Source: CADCTQ01 sp963844325
Lineage (GTDB): Bacteria > Bacteroidota > Bacteroidia > Cytophagales > 172606-1
Assembly: GCA_963844325.1 (NCBI GenBank)
Contig: CAWJNV010000002.1
Span: forward strand, 5,890,001-5,954,000
Length of the DNA: 64,000 nt
Direction: 5' to 3'
In this document: positions 26,170 through 35,679 of the stretch, in pieces
Layout: every line of letters begins with the position of its first letter
Position numbering within the stretch: the stretch's first letter is position 1
Notes under the pieces: model-generated
The model's input: the letters and a program-made list of their open reading frames with translations, nothing else
The model's database searches: none
Told to the model about the DNA's origin: nothing
Translations under genes and position numbers: made by a program

Positions 26170-26475
26170 AGCGTTTCACGCAAAGGCGGGGTTCACGCAA
26201 AGACGCAAAGGAGGAGCGCAAAGGACGCGAAGACCGCAAGGAGGGATAGGGTTTAAACCCTATCTTATGGATATTGCGCATGCGTACGCAAAAGGATAGG
26301 GTTTAAACCCTATCCTATGGATATTGCGTGTGATTGCCATTGCGCAAGCGTACGCAAAAGTCGCTTGACTCAACTGAGGCGCAGCCTTTCCGTAGGGTAG
26401 GGTTCAAACCCTACCCCTACTACCCCTACTCTGCGCCCTTTGCGCTTCTTTGCGCCTTTGCGTGAACCCCGCCTT
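26170..26475. repeat. Nested inverted repeat A (GCAAAG arms, GATAGGG palindromes)
   Basis: Outer arms of CGCAAAG/CGCAAGG words (TTCACGCAAAGACGCAAAGG, and its reverse CCTTTGCGTGAA at the far end) enclose two copies of the palindrome GATAGGGTTTAAACCCTATC (from about 26246 and 26295), a TAGGGTTcAAACCCTA palindrome (near 26396), and spacer words TATGGATATTGCG and GCGTACGCAAAAG. The inner part is present in reverse at 27960-28150. It fills the gap between the propeller regulator and the HAD gene. Confidence 0.85.
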
Positions 26476-26498
26476 TGCTTGAAATTGCCTGAAACCCT

Positions 26499-27143
26499 TC
26501 ACCCGCCGGGAGACTGCAAAATGGACAGAATTTCCGCCGGGGACTGGACCGTGAAGTCGGGTTGCGCCGGCCGGACGACCTCCGGGGCGTCGTATCCCCA
26601 ACCCACCCAGATGATCGGGACGCCGCTTTTGCGGCAGGCAACAACGTCGCGTTCTTCATCCCCCACGTAGATCACCTGGGAGCCGCCCAGCCGGTGCGTT
26701 TTCAGAAACCGTTTGATGGCGACGTCCTTGCCGAAAATGGCCGAGGACCCCACCACGTTGCTGATCGCATCAATCCCGTTGCGGTCCAGAAACGCCCGGA
26801 TGTTGCCCGCCGAATTGGACGACAGCACCGACAGGCGGAGTCCGCGTTGTTGCAACGCCGCCAGCATTTCCGGAATCCCGTTGAAGGGTTTCAGTTGGGG
26901 CAGCGAGCTTTTGTACAACGCCCGGGCCTCCACCGACAGCAGGGGAATTTTGTAAAGCGGCACGCCCAGCCACCGGCACCGCTCCACGATGGATAACTTG
27001 CGAAAGGCTTCCCGGTCCTCCGGGGCGATCTTTCTGAAGTGGTGTTTTTCGGCAAGCCGGTTGAGGATGACCAGGGCCATTTCCTTTGAATCCGCCAGGG
27101 TTCCGTCAAAATCGAAGAGTACGTGCTGGATCATCAGTTGCAA
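26499..27143 (-). CDS. HAD-superfamily hydrolase (phosphoglycolate-phosphatase-like)
   Basis: A 214-residue enzyme with all four HAD motifs: nucleophile and acid in LFDFDGTLADS; Ser in LSVLSSNSAG; Lys in GKDVAIKRFLK; acidic pair in YVGDEERDVVACRKSG. The helical cap lies between motif I and II, the arrangement of the Gph/PGMB subgroup. It hydrolyses a phosphate ester; phosphoglycolate or a sugar phosphate is likely but not proven. No signal peptide, so it is probably cytoplasmic. It is divergent from dps, and the pair sits between two inverted repeat copies. Confidence 0.88.
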   Translation of the reverse strand: MQLMIQHVLFDFDGTLADSKEMALVILNRLAEKHHFRKIAPEDREAFRKLSIVERCRWLGVPLYKIPLLSVEARALYKSSLPQLKPFNGIPEMLAALQQRGLRLSVLSSNSAGNIRAFLDRNGIDAISNVVGSSAIFGKDVAIKRFLKTHRLGGSQVIYVGDEERDVVACRKSGVPIIWVGWGYDAPEVVRPAQPDFTVQSPAEILSILQSPGG

Positions 27144-27211
27144 TATCCTTAAACCCGTTCGCGTTTGTTGCGTTTCTATGGTAACATTTGTAACCCCTTA
27201 TCCCGATCAGT

Positions 27212-27844
27212 ATGCCTATTGCAACGAAAAAACCCGATTCCCAGCCCAAGGCGCAGGCTGATGCTTCCGCCGCCAACGGCACGGCCAAAGCCGAACCGTT
27301 GCTCAACCAGCACGGCCAGATTTTACAGAAGTACGGCACGGTGCTGCCCAAGTTGCCCCTGGCCCTGGACGTCAAGGTCCGCCAAAGCAGCGTGGAACGC
27401 CTCAACCAGGTGCTGGCCGACACCATGACGCTGCGCGACCTGTACAAAAAGCACCACTGGCAAATTGTGGGCCCCACGTTCTACCAGTTGCACCTGCTGT
27501 TCGACAAGCACTACACCGAGCAGAACGAACTCATCGACGAAATTGCCGAACGCATCCAGGTGCTGGGCGGGCTGAGCGTGGCGATGGCCGCCGACGTGGC
27601 CGAACTGACCAGGATTCCCCGCGCCCCGCGCGACCGGGAAGAAGTGCCCGTGCAACTCTCGCGCCTGCTCGAAGCCCACAACCTCATCCTGGAAGAGGTA
27701 CGCGCTGCCGCCCAGGAAGCCGCCGACGCCGGCGACGACGGCACCAACGACCTGCTGGTGAGCCAGGTGCTGCGCACCAACGAGTTGCAGGTGTGGTTCC
27801 TCTACGAACACGTGGTGGATACGCCCCTCACCCGCGCCGAATAA
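27212..27844 (+). CDS. dps: Dps-like ferritin, DNA protection during starvation
   Basis: A 210-residue four-helix Dps/ferritin-like protein. Ferroxidase residues are seen in LYKKHHWQIVG (His), FYQLHLLFDKHYTEQNELID (His, Asp, Glu) and the following helix. The first 35 residues (MPIATKKPDSQPKAQADASA) form a Lys/Ala-rich disordered tail of the type that binds DNA in other Dps proteins. The family forms dodecamers that oxidise and store Fe(II) with hydrogen peroxide and coat DNA under stress. An internal substitution of DAGDDGTNDLLVSQVLRTNE suits the fourth helix. It starts 68 bp from the divergent HAD gene. Regulation is not visible. Confidence 0.93.
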   Translation: MPIATKKPDSQPKAQADASAANGTAKAEPLLNQHGQILQKYGTVLPKLPLALDVKVRQSSVERLNQVLADTMTLRDLYKKHHWQIVGPTFYQLHLLFDKHYTEQNELIDEIAERIQVLGGLSVAMAADVAELTRIPRAPRDREEVPVQLSRLLEAHNLILEEVRAAAQEAADAGDDGTNDLLVSQVLRTNELQVWFLYEHVVDTPLTRAE

Positions 27845-27889
27845 GCCAAACCCTTACCCCAATTGACAATCAGCGTCGTGTTGGGAGTA

Positions 27890-28190
27890 CAACTTACCGC
27901 GGAGACACGGAGAAGAGAATTTAATTGAAAAGGTTTCGCGTAAAGGCGCAAAGTAGTGTAGGATAGGGTAGGTAGGGTAGGGTTGAAACCCTACCCTACG
28001 GAAAAGCTGCGCATCGGTTGATTCAAGCGGCTTTTGCGTACGCTTGCGCAATGGCAATCACACGCAATATCCATAGGATAGGGTTTAAACCCTATCCTTT
28101 CGCGTACGCTTGCACAATATCCGTAGGATAGGGTTTAAACCCTATCCCCTCTTTGCGTTGCCATGCCCTCCGTGTCTCCGTGGTAAACCC
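27890..28190. repeat. Nested inverted repeat B, reverse copy of repeat A core
   Basis: Outer arms (CGCGGAGACACGGAG ... CCGTGTCTCCGTGG) enclose TAGGGTTgAAACCCTA, then GCGTACGCTTGCGCAATGGC, CACGCAATATCCATA and two GATAGGGTTTAAACCCTATC palindromes. The inner 190 bp (27960-28150) is the reverse complement of the inner part of repeat A. The two copies therefore form an inverted pair around the HAD and dps genes. Confidence 0.85.
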
Positions 28191-28613
28191 TTTTTTCTAC
28201 CACATCCCGGTTCTTGCCTTTCGTAATTGTTTTTTTGCGAATTGCCGGTAAAAACGGCCCAACCTTACGGCAGCGCCGCCCGTGCCACCCGGCGAGGCGG
28301 TTACCTCCGCATGAAAGGTAAAGTACCCCGCAAAGCCCTTATTTTCCCGCCAACCCGATTCGTCGCGATGCACCGCGACGCCCGGCGACGTTTGAAAGGC
28401 CGCGGGCCACGCCACCCTATTCCCTTGACCCTCTGCGCGTAACGGCACGGCTGCCCGGGCTTGCCGTAGCATTCAGCAGCTTTTATGGAACAAAATTCCC
28501 TTTGATACCCCGTACGTAGTGAAACGTACCAAATATTGCTTTTTTATACTTGATACGGTTGTTAAAAATAGACATATTGCTCTCTTTACCCACATTACCG
28601 AGCAACTGCCCAG
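28191..28613. other. Upstream region of the GH31 gene, no gene seen
   Basis: Frames here are short and composition-driven. GTACG-(8 bp)-CGTAC at about 28509-28526 is a small inverted repeat upstream of an A/T-rich stretch that probably holds the promoter of the glucosidase. Regulator binding there is only a possibility. Confidence 0.3.
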
Positions 28614-31208
28614 ATGATTGAAACCAATAAGCCCCGCACGGGGCAGCTCCATAACCCCGAGGCCAACCCCGCGGCGGTGGTCCGGCACGGCGAAGTACGC
28701 TTCACGGTGCTCACCTCCCAGATGATCCGGATGGAATGGGCCCCCGGCGCCACCTTCGAAGACCACGCCTCTTTCGTGTTCGTGAACCGCTACCTGCCGG
28801 CCCCGCCGTTTGAAACCTCTGAAGAAAACGGCTGGCTGCACCTGCGCACCGAACACCTTTCCCTGCAATACCTGGCCGGCAGCGGCGACTTCCGCGAAGA
28901 CAACCTGCGCATTTCCTTCTCCCTCAACGGCCAGGAGAAAACCTGGCACCCCGGCCTGGAAGACACCGGCAACCTGCGCGGCACCAACCGCACGCTGGAC
29001 CGCGTGGAAGGCGCCACCCAGATTGAGCCCGGCCTGATCTCCCGCAACGGCTGGACGCTGGTGGACGACTCGGAGCGGCCCCTGTTCGACAAGAGCGACT
29101 GGCCCTGGGTGATGGCCCGCGAGCAGCGCCACCGCCAGGACCTGTACTTTTTCGGCTACGGCCACGCCTACAAAAAAGCCCTCTTCGACTTTACCCGGGT
29201 GGCGGGCAAAATTCCCCTGCCGCCCCGCTTCACGTTCGGCTTCTGGTGGTCGCGGTACTGGCCCTACACCGACGAGGAGATGCGCCAGCTGGTAGAAGAG
29301 TTCGAAATCCACCACGTGCCCCTCGACGTGCTGGTGATCGACATGGACTGGCACGTTACCTTCCTGCGCGACTGGTGGAAAAAGGAGAAGGACCTGGCCG
29401 GCGAACGCAAGGGCTGGACGGGCTTCACCTGGAACAAGTCGCTCTTCCCCGACCCGCAGGCGTTCCTCGAATGGGTCAAAAGCAAGGGCCTCAAAACGAC
29501 GCTCAACCTGCACCCCGCCTCGGGCATCCAGCCCCACGAGGCATGCTACCCCGCCGTGGCGAAGGCCATGGGCGTGGACCCCGCAAGCGGGCAGTTCGTG
29601 CCCTTCGACATCGTGAACCGCAAGTTTGCCGACACTTACATGAACCTCGTGCTGCGCCCCCTCGAAGACGAAGGCGTGGACTTCTGGTGGCTCGACTGGC
29701 AGCAGTGGAGCACCACCAACATTCCCGGCATGAGCCCCACCATGTGGCTCAACTACGTGCACTACACCGACATGGAACGCCAGGGCAAGGTCCGGCCGCT
29801 GATCTTCCACCGCTGGGGCGGCCTGGGCAACCACCGCTACCCCATCGGCTTCTCCGGCGACGTGGTGTCGGTGTGGAAATCCCTCGTGTTCCAGCCGTAC
29901 TTTACGGCCACGGCGGCCAACGTGGGCTGCGCCTACTGGAGCCACGACATCGGCGGCCACATGCCCGGCCCCATCTCGGCCGAACTCTTTACCCGCTGGC
30001 TGCAATTCGGGGCCTTCAGCCCGATCCTGCGGACGCACACTTCCAAGAACGCCAACGCCGAGCGGCGCATCTGGGCCTACCCGCACGACTACTTCCTCAT
30101 CATGCGCGAGGCCGTGCTGCTGCGCTATTCGCTCATCCCGTACCTCTACACGGAGGCGCGCAAAACCTACGAAAACGGTGTGGCCTTCATGCGGCCGATG
30201 TACTACGACTACCCCGAAGCCGAAGAGGCGTACGCCTTTACGCACCAGTACATGTTCGGAGACGACATGATGGTGGCCCCCATCACGGAGGCCGTGTCGG
30301 AGTACAACCAGCTGGCGACGCAGAAGGTGTGGATTCCGGAGGGCGACTGGGTGGAATGGTACAGCGGCAAGTACTTCACGGGCCCGGTGGTGACCGAACG
30401 GCACTTTACGCTGGAAGAAATTCCGCTCTACGTCCGGGCCGGCGCGATCATTCCCATGCAGCAGCCCACCGCCAAGGCCGGCGAAAGCCGCCTTGACCCG
30501 CTGGTGCTCACGGTGTTCCCGGCCCGCAAAGGCGCCACGCGGCTCTACGAAGACGAAGGCAACACCAACGGGTACCTCGACGACGCCTGCGCCTGGACGC
30601 CCATTTCGCAGTACATGCCTGACCACCACACGCTCAACGTGCGGATCGGGGCGGCCGAAGGGCACTACCCGGGCATGGCCGACCGCCGCAGCTACACGAT
30701 CCGGGTAAAGAGCATTCTGCCCCCGCAGGCCGTGTGGGTCAACGGCGCCGAGGTGCCCTACGACCTGCACGGCAAGCCGGGCCAACTGCACTGGCAGTAC
30801 GACGGCAACCAGATTGCCATTGTGGTGCACCTGCCGCCCCAGCCCGTGCACGAGGCCCTGGAAGTGTCGCTCAAGCTGCAATCCCTCGACGACCTCGACC
30901 TGCTCAACGGCGTGCAGGGCAAAATTGCGCGGCTCAAGAAGGTGATGCACCTGCTCAACAAGTACGCCACCAAGACCAAAGACTGGTCGCCGGACTTCCT
31001 GGTGGAAGCGGCCCAGACGGGTACCCGCCTTTCGCTGCGGCCCGAGACGGCGCTGGAAGAACTGCGGAAGCTGGAAAACATCGTGCCGCAGGTCATCAAG
31101 GCCATCTACCCGGTGGAAGGCGACAGCGGCATCGAAAAGCTGGCCGTGCTCCAACTCAAGACGCTGCTCAAAGCCGACGCGGGTTTGTTCGCCCCGCGCA
31201 AAGACTAG
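28614..31208 (+). CDS. GH31 alpha-glucosidase
   Basis: An 864-residue family 31 glycoside hydrolase. After an N-terminal beta-sandwich, the TIM barrel begins near PPRFTFGFWWSRYWPYTDEE. It carries VLVIDMDWH, the nucleophile Asp in FWWLDWQQW and the acid/base Asp in GFSGDVVSVWKSL, followed by YWSHDIGGHM and LRTHTSKN. Beta-sandwich C-terminal domains follow, and the last 150 residues are a helical extension (LNGVQGKIARLKKVMHLL) that is not usual for the family. No signal peptide is seen, so it probably works in the cytoplasm on oligosaccharides delivered from outside. Members release alpha-linked glucose or xylose; the exact linkage is unknown. It is a single gene with its own terminator. Confidence 0.92.
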   Translation: MIETNKPRTGQLHNPEANPAAVVRHGEVRFTVLTSQMIRMEWAPGATFEDHASFVFVNRYLPAPPFETSEENGWLHLRTEHLSLQYLAGSGDFREDNLRISFSLNGQEKTWHPGLEDTGNLRGTNRTLDRVEGATQIEPGLISRNGWTLVDDSERPLFDKSDWPWVMAREQRHRQDLYFFGYGHAYKKALFDFTRVAGKIPLPPRFTFGFWWSRYWPYTDEEMRQLVEEFEIHHVPLDVLVIDMDWHVTFLRDWWKKEKDLAGERKGWTGFTWNKSLFPDPQAFLEWVKSKGLKTTLNLHPASGIQPHEACYPAVAKAMGVDPASGQFVPFDIVNRKFADTYMNLVLRPLEDEGVDFWWLDWQQWSTTNIPGMSPTMWLNYVHYTDMERQGKVRPLIFHRWGGLGNHRYPIGFSGDVVSVWKSLVFQPYFTATAANVGCAYWSHDIGGHMPGPISAELFTRWLQFGAFSPILRTHTSKNANAERRIWAYPHDYFLIMREAVLLRYSLIPYLYTEARKTYENGVAFMRPMYYDYPEAEEAYAFTHQYMFGDDMMVAPITEAVSEYNQLATQKVWIPEGDWVEWYSGKYFTGPVVTERHFTLEEIPLYVRAGAIIPMQQPTAKAGESRLDPLVLTVFPARKGATRLYEDEGNTNGYLDDACAWTPISQYMPDHHTLNVRIGAAEGHYPGMADRRSYTIRVKSILPPQAVWVNGAEVPYDLHGKPGQLHWQYDGNQIAIVVHLPPQPVHEALEVSLKLQSLDDLDLLNGVQGKIARLKKVMHLLNKYATKTKDWSPDFLVEAAQTGTRLSLRPETALEELRKLENIVPQVIKAIYPVEGDSGIEKLAVLQLKTLLKADAGLFAPRKD

Positions 31209-31235
31209 CGTAGTTGAAAATGCAACGGAAGCGAA

Positions 31236-31269
31236 AAACCGCCGCGGCTGCCTTGCCGTGGCGGTTTTC
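31236..31269 (+). terminator. Intrinsic terminator after the GH31 gene
   Basis: A 14-bp hairpin (AAAACCGCCGCGGC / GCCGTGGCGGTTTT, one wobble) with a 6-base loop and TTTTC tail lies 28 bp after the stop. Confidence 0.75.
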
Positions 31270-31312
31270 ATTCGTGCAACTGCTTCTTATCCTAAAACGA
31301 CTTCATGATTAC

Positions 31313-31386
31313 GCGTTTGGTTGTTCACCATTGCCTGTACAACGGGAAAGTACGAACAACGAAAAACGAACAACCAGCAACGAAAC
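31313..31386. repeat. CSAWCAA-type repeat, weak copy
   Basis: The right arm is CGAACAACGAAAAACGAACA followed by ACCAGCAACGAAACC; the left arm is short (GTTTGGTTGTTC, then GTACAACGGG). It uses the same words as the stronger pairs at 40073-40196 and 57078-57213. It ends close to the stop codon of the minus-strand gene at 31392. Confidence 0.55.
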
Positions 31387-31391
31387 CGTAT

Positions 31392-31766
31392 TTACTCAAA
31401 ATCATTGTAGAAGAACTGTTCTTTTACAATCTTTCCCTTGTCCACCTCAAACACCCCCAGCTGCTCTTTGATTCTGCGCGCTTTTCCTTTCATGGTCACG
31501 TCCATTCCCATCGTGCAGGCAAAATAAAAGCTTGAAACGATGGGCTCATTGCAAAATCCGCCGTGCATTTGTTCGATCAGCTGGTAGAACTGTTGTTCCT
31601 TTTGTCTCATCGCGGGTAAACCTGCCACCTCCAGCGGCAGTTGAGAATCGTTTTCGGGTTCTATGCTCACCGCATTGGGCGCGTAGAGTTCATCCTGTAT
31701 CTTTTCTAACTGCCCCTGCTGGGCTAACTGGTAATACCGGTTGGCTACTTCCTGCGTGGTCATCAT
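31392..31766 (-). CDS. SnoaL-like / NTF2-fold small protein
   Basis: About 124 residues. TTQEVANRYYQLAQQGQLEK is the usual first helices of SnoaL-like proteins, followed by IQDELYAPNAVSIEP, a typical first strand with Asp/Glu, and beta strands ending GKARRIKEQLGVFEVDKGKI and a final VKEQFFYND. Such proteins are cone-shaped NTF2-fold dimers with varied enzymatic or binding roles; this one's role is not evident. ATG at 31766 (with another at 31763) fits the family better than the frame opening at 31802. No operon partner. Confidence 0.7.
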   Translation of the reverse strand: MMTTQEVANRYYQLAQQGQLEKIQDELYAPNAVSIEPENDSQLPLEVAGLPAMRQKEQQFYQLIEQMHGGFCNEPIVSSFYFACTMGMDVTMKGKARRIKEQLGVFEVDKGKIVKEQFFYNDFE

Positions 31767-31889
31767 CCTTTTCGGGTTAATCAGGTTAAGTGATCGTGAC
31801 AAACGTAACAGCCGCCGGTGACACCGTTATGTCAGCAGGGTGGCGCGTATTTTTACCAAGGGCGTATTTTTGGGAAAAACATCACCGGA

Positions 31890-32441
31890 ATGAGTGACAT
31901 GCTTACTTACCAGATCAAAGGGGCGCAGGAATTGTCGGCCGGGGAAATGAGTCAGGTGCTGCACGCCTGGGAAGTGCGTGAGTGGATGGCCCTGCCGGAA
32001 GCGGCTTTCAGGCAACGCTTTGCGCAATCGGAGTTTCACCTGCTGACCGACCCTCAGGCGGCGCTCCTGGCGGTTGCCCGCCTCAATTTCGATTTTTGCC
32101 TCCGGATCGACGGTCGCCGTTACGCGTTTGCCGAGTTGGTCGGCCTGGCCTGCCCCAAACCCCGCCAAGGTTACGGGCGCCACCTGCTGGACTTGCTGAC
32201 GGGTACGCTCCGGCGGAGGGGCACAGAAGCCCTGGGCTTTTGTGAGCAGCCCCTGCGCGGCTTTTACCAGAAATGCAACGTGCCCATTCTGTACGGCCAG
32301 GCCCGGCACGTGCGGGAACGCGACCACGACCAGTGGGTAGCCTCTACCGATGATGACATCCTGGACCTGACCCTGTCGCGGGAAAGCGCCGCACTGCTCA
32401 ACGGTCTAAACGGGCAACGCCTGGCGTATTTACTCCCCTGA
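31890..32441 (+). CDS. Probable GNAT-fold N-acetyltransferase
   Basis: About 183 residues beginning MSDMLTYQIKGAQELS. The central beta strands (LLAVARLNFDFCLRIDGRRY) are followed by FAELVGLACPKPRQGYGRHL, in which the Q/R-x-x-G-x-G/A acetyl-CoA loop is recognisable as RQGYGRHLLDLL. Later, GFCEQPLRGFYQKCNVPILY resembles the FYxKxGF end of GNAT proteins. The acceptor substrate is unknown. I used ATG 31890 rather than the frame opening at 31818 because the upstream residues look non-coding. A bidirectional terminator follows. Confidence 0.55.
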   Translation: MSDMLTYQIKGAQELSAGEMSQVLHAWEVREWMALPEAAFRQRFAQSEFHLLTDPQAALLAVARLNFDFCLRIDGRRYAFAELVGLACPKPRQGYGRHLLDLLTGTLRRRGTEALGFCEQPLRGFYQKCNVPILYGQARHVRERDHDQWVASTDDDILDLTLSRESAALLNGLNGQRLAYLLP

Positions 32442-32505
32442 CCCAAACCCGCTGGTTGCCCTGATGCCGCCGGCGCGGTTCAGGCCGCGGGTTGTCCCGA
32501 AAAGC

Positions 32506-32537
32506 AAAACCCCGGGGCAACGGGTGCCGCGGGGTTT
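32506..32537. terminator. Bidirectional intrinsic terminator
   Basis: The inverted repeat AAAACCCCGGGGCA / TGCCGCGGGGTTTT lies between the convergent acetyltransferase-like gene and the small gene at 32559, with A and T runs on the two flanks. Confidence 0.75.
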
Positions 32538-32558
32538 TGTCAGTGGTTGGTTATCCAT

Positions 32559-32864
32559 TTACGAGCCGTCCTGGTCGCGGTAGATGAAGTGGTACTGGGT
32601 GCTGTATTCGCCGCTCTGCCGGTCTTCCGTGTACACGAAAGCCAGCCCGTACTCCTCGAATTTCTCGAAGAACTCTTCCCAGGTGATGCCGTGGAGGCTG
32701 TCCTCGCGGCCGCCGGGGAAGTTGATGCGCAGGATGCCCGCATCTTCGCGGCCCCGGTCGTTGTTTTTGCGGGTCGCCCCCGGCTGTCCGTTACGGGCTT
32801 CGGCCCACTGTTTTATCACCGCATGATCCGTCGTCGTCTTGTGTGAGTTTGCTGCTGTTGGCAT
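32559..32864 (-). CDS. Conserved-looking small hypothetical protein
   Basis: A 101-residue hydrophilic protein. It reads TTDHAVIKQWAEARNGQPGA, then a basic stretch, then an ordered half with GILRINFPGGREDSLHGITW and EEFFEKFEEYGLAFVYTED. The composition and order suggest a compact alpha/beta domain of the kind often annotated as hypothetical in Bacteroidota. No catalytic motif or signal peptide was seen. It converges on the terminator at 32506-32537. No function is assigned. Confidence 0.65.
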   Translation of the reverse strand: MPTAANSHKTTTDHAVIKQWAEARNGQPGATRKNNDRGREDAGILRINFPGGREDSLHGITWEEFFEKFEEYGLAFVYTEDRQSGEYSTQYHFIYRDQDGS

Positions 32865-32929
32865 AGCTGTACGTCGTTATTGGTCCTGCCCGGTGTACGG
32901 CTTTTTATGGCTGAAAGTTTATTTTTTGA

Positions 32930-33047
32930 AGAAGCGAGGAGTGAGAAGCGAGGAGCGAGAAGATTGTACACGCACTTTGCCCTGATCACCGGATAAGCCC
33001 GTGCCCCACCTTCTCGCTCCTCGCTTCTCACTCCTCGCTTCTCACTC

Positions 33048-33050
<3 letters not shown>
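32930..33050. repeat. GYGAGRA-type inverted heptamer repeat (copy 1 of 3)
   Basis: The left arm is a run of 7-bp units (GCGAGGA GTGAGAA and so on); the right arm is their reverse complement (TTCTCGCTCCTCGCTTCTCA). The loop is about 45 bp and contains TGTACACGCACTTTGCCCTG and CACCGGATAA. The right arm runs into the stop codon of fabF at 33048. Confidence 0.88.
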
Positions 33051-34298
<1,248 letters not shown>

Positions 34299-34300
34299 GG

Positions 34301-34810
34301 TTATGATACTTTTAGTCGTTTTTGCTTGTAAAAGGCTTTGTCGGCCACGTAGCAGTTGCGTTCGATCTCGGCGTACACCTTTCCTTCCCGGTCCACCCAC
34401 TGGATCACGAACGTCTGGTCGGTTTGGCCCCCTTCGGCCACCCGCCGGCGGATGTCGTCGGTGAGGGCGTCGTCGAGCAGGAACCGGGCGTAGAGGGTTT
34501 GCGTGCCCGGCCGCCGGAACCGGATGGTGGCCGACTTGTCCCACACCACGAACGCCTTGCCCAGCACGTGCATCAGCATGAGCATGTAAAACGGGTCGGA
34601 GGCCGAGAACAGGCTGCCGCCGAAGATCGTCTTCACGTAGTTGCGCGACCACACGCTGAGCCCGAGCCGCACGTGCACCTCCCGCCAGTCGGCCGCAATG
34701 AATGTCACTTTTCCCCCGGTGCCGAAAAACATAGGGTACAGGTTCAGGCCCAGGCGGAAAATCCGCGTCCGGCGCGACTCGCGGCGGGAGGTTTGGAAGG
34801 GAGATGACAT
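34301..34810 (-). CDS. DUF4442 hotdog-fold protein (probable thioesterase)
   Basis: A 169-residue protein with the DUF4442 pattern: a long helix (RIFRLGLNLYPMFFGTGGKV), then VHVRLGLSVWSRNYVKTIFG and GGSLFSASDPFYMLMLMHVL, a hotdog central helix, and strands ending CYVADKAFYKQKRL. Related proteins are thought to bind or hydrolyse acyl-CoA or acyl-ACP. It lies 4 bp from the TetR stop and 2 bp from fabF, so the genes are translationally coupled. This suggests a role in acyl-chain handling. The reaction is inferred, not shown. Confidence 0.8.
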   Translation of the reverse strand: MSSPFQTSRRESRRTRIFRLGLNLYPMFFGTGGKVTFIAADWREVHVRLGLSVWSRNYVKTIFGGSLFSASDPFYMLMLMHVLGKAFVVWDKSATIRFRRPGTQTLYARFLLDDALTDDIRRRVAEGGQTDQTFVIQWVDREGKVYAEIERNCYVADKAFYKQKRLKVS

Positions 34811-34814
34811 GGCG

Positions 34815-35423
34815 TTATTCGTGGTTCGTGGTTCGTTGTCCGTTGTTCGTAGTGGGTTGGGCGGGGTGGGCGAATCGCTTGAGGACCCGTTCGCGGCACC
34901 CGGCCAGCAGTTGCGGGTTGCCCGTCAGTTTCATCAGCATAATGGCCCCTTCTACTTCCATCACGGTCTGCTGGGCCTGTTCCCCCGCGGTTTGCGGGTC
35001 GTACCTGGAGGCGTAGATGTGCGTAAGGGCATCCGTCCAGTCGGTGAAAAAGGCCTGCGTGGTCTCGCGGAACTGGGGCATTACGTTGGCCGTTTCGAGC
35101 ACCGTATTGCCGAACACGCAGCCCTGGTTGTTGCGCAGGATGATGGCGCTGCTCTTTTCCAGCATGCTCCGCAGCCGTTCCCCCGGCGGCAGGTCTTCCC
35201 GGCGGGCCAGCGAAAAGATGTGCCTGCGGAAATAGTCGAGCGAATACCGCAGCACTTCTTCCATGAGGGCCTCCTTGCTGCTGAAATAGTGGTAAAAACT
35301 GCCCTTCAGCAAGCCGCACGCCGCCGCCAGGTCGTGCATGGACGTGCGGTGGTACCCCTGCCGCCCGAACACGTCAATGGCCTTCTCCAGTATTTCCTCC
35401 CGGGTTGTTTTCTGTACAGGCAA
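34815..35423 (-). CDS. TetR-family transcriptional regulator
   Basis: A 202-residue regulator with an N-terminal TetR helix-turn-helix (ILEKAIDVFGRQGYHRTSMH, then DLAAACGLLKGSFYHYFSSK) and a ligand-binding domain containing CVFGNTVLETANVMPQF, typical of the YcdC/TetR_C group. The final 13 residues (PTTNNGQRTTNHE) are a translation of a CSAWCAA-type heptamer repeat that overlaps the 3' end of the gene. It heads the operon with DUF4442 and fabF and is divergent from the 3-hydroxyacyl-CoA dehydrogenase; a perfect inverted repeat lies between them. It probably represses both units in response to an acyl ligand. Confidence 0.88.
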   Translation of the reverse strand: MPVQKTTREEILEKAIDVFGRQGYHRTSMHDLAAACGLLKGSFYHYFSSKEALMEEVLRYSLDYFRRHIFSLARREDLPPGERLRSMLEKSSAIILRNNQGCVFGNTVLETANVMPQFRETTQAFFTDWTDALTHIYASRYDPQTAGEQAQQTVMEVEGAIMLMKLTGNPQLLAGCRERVLKRFAHPAQPTTNNGQRTTNHE

Positions 35424-35448
35424 AGCTTTCTCTGGTTGGAAATTGGAG

Positions 35449-35554
35449 AATGGTACACTGATTAGTTAGGATGATTATGATCCGTTATGGTTTTTTCCGG
35501 AACCCTTTTAAAATCAGTCCCAATCATAATCATCCTAATGGATCAGTGTACCAA
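35449..35554. repeat. AATCATG-type inverted repeat (copy 2 of 3)
   Basis: Ends TGGTACACTGAT / ATCAGTGTACCA enclose GATTATGAT and AATCATAATCATCC arms. An AATCAGTCC motif before the right arm recurs in the copy at 62464. It lies in the divergent promoter region upstream of the TetR start, not at a 3' end. Confidence 0.8.
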
Positions 35555-35572
35555 TCCCACCTCAATTTTACC

Positions 35573-35593
35573 AAACGTTTGTTTGACAAACAA
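35573..35593. promoter_or_regulatory. Candidate TetR operator between tetR and the hydroxyacyl-CoA dehydrogenase
   Basis: AAACGTTT is followed by a perfect 7-1-7 inverted repeat TTGTTTG-A-CAAACAA in the divergent intergenic region. Position and symmetry fit an autoregulated TetR operator. Binding is inferred. Confidence 0.5.
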
Positions 35594-35679
35594 TACGATG
35601 CATGAATTAGTTTCGGGTGGAACCATCCGGCGGAACGGAAATCCGTATGGGTGGTGAAGAAACCAAAACCAAAAGGGCA

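Noticed and set aside
27854..28057. Small minus-strand protein in repeat B
   Set aside because: It lies over repeat words, with no family signal.
28197..28472. 91-residue minus-strand frame upstream of the GH31 gene
   Set aside because: Arg/Gly/Ala-rich composition with no ordered elements; it looks like composition-driven open frame.
28473..31271. Minus-strand frame of about 932 residues opposite the GH31 gene
   Set aside because: Antisense shadow with no fold; the GH31 motifs are on the plus strand.
34299..34652. 118-residue N-terminal extension of FabF
   Set aside because: It overlaps the DUF4442 gene out of frame and is Arg/Gly/Pro-rich; the family start is MQLKRVVITG at 34298.
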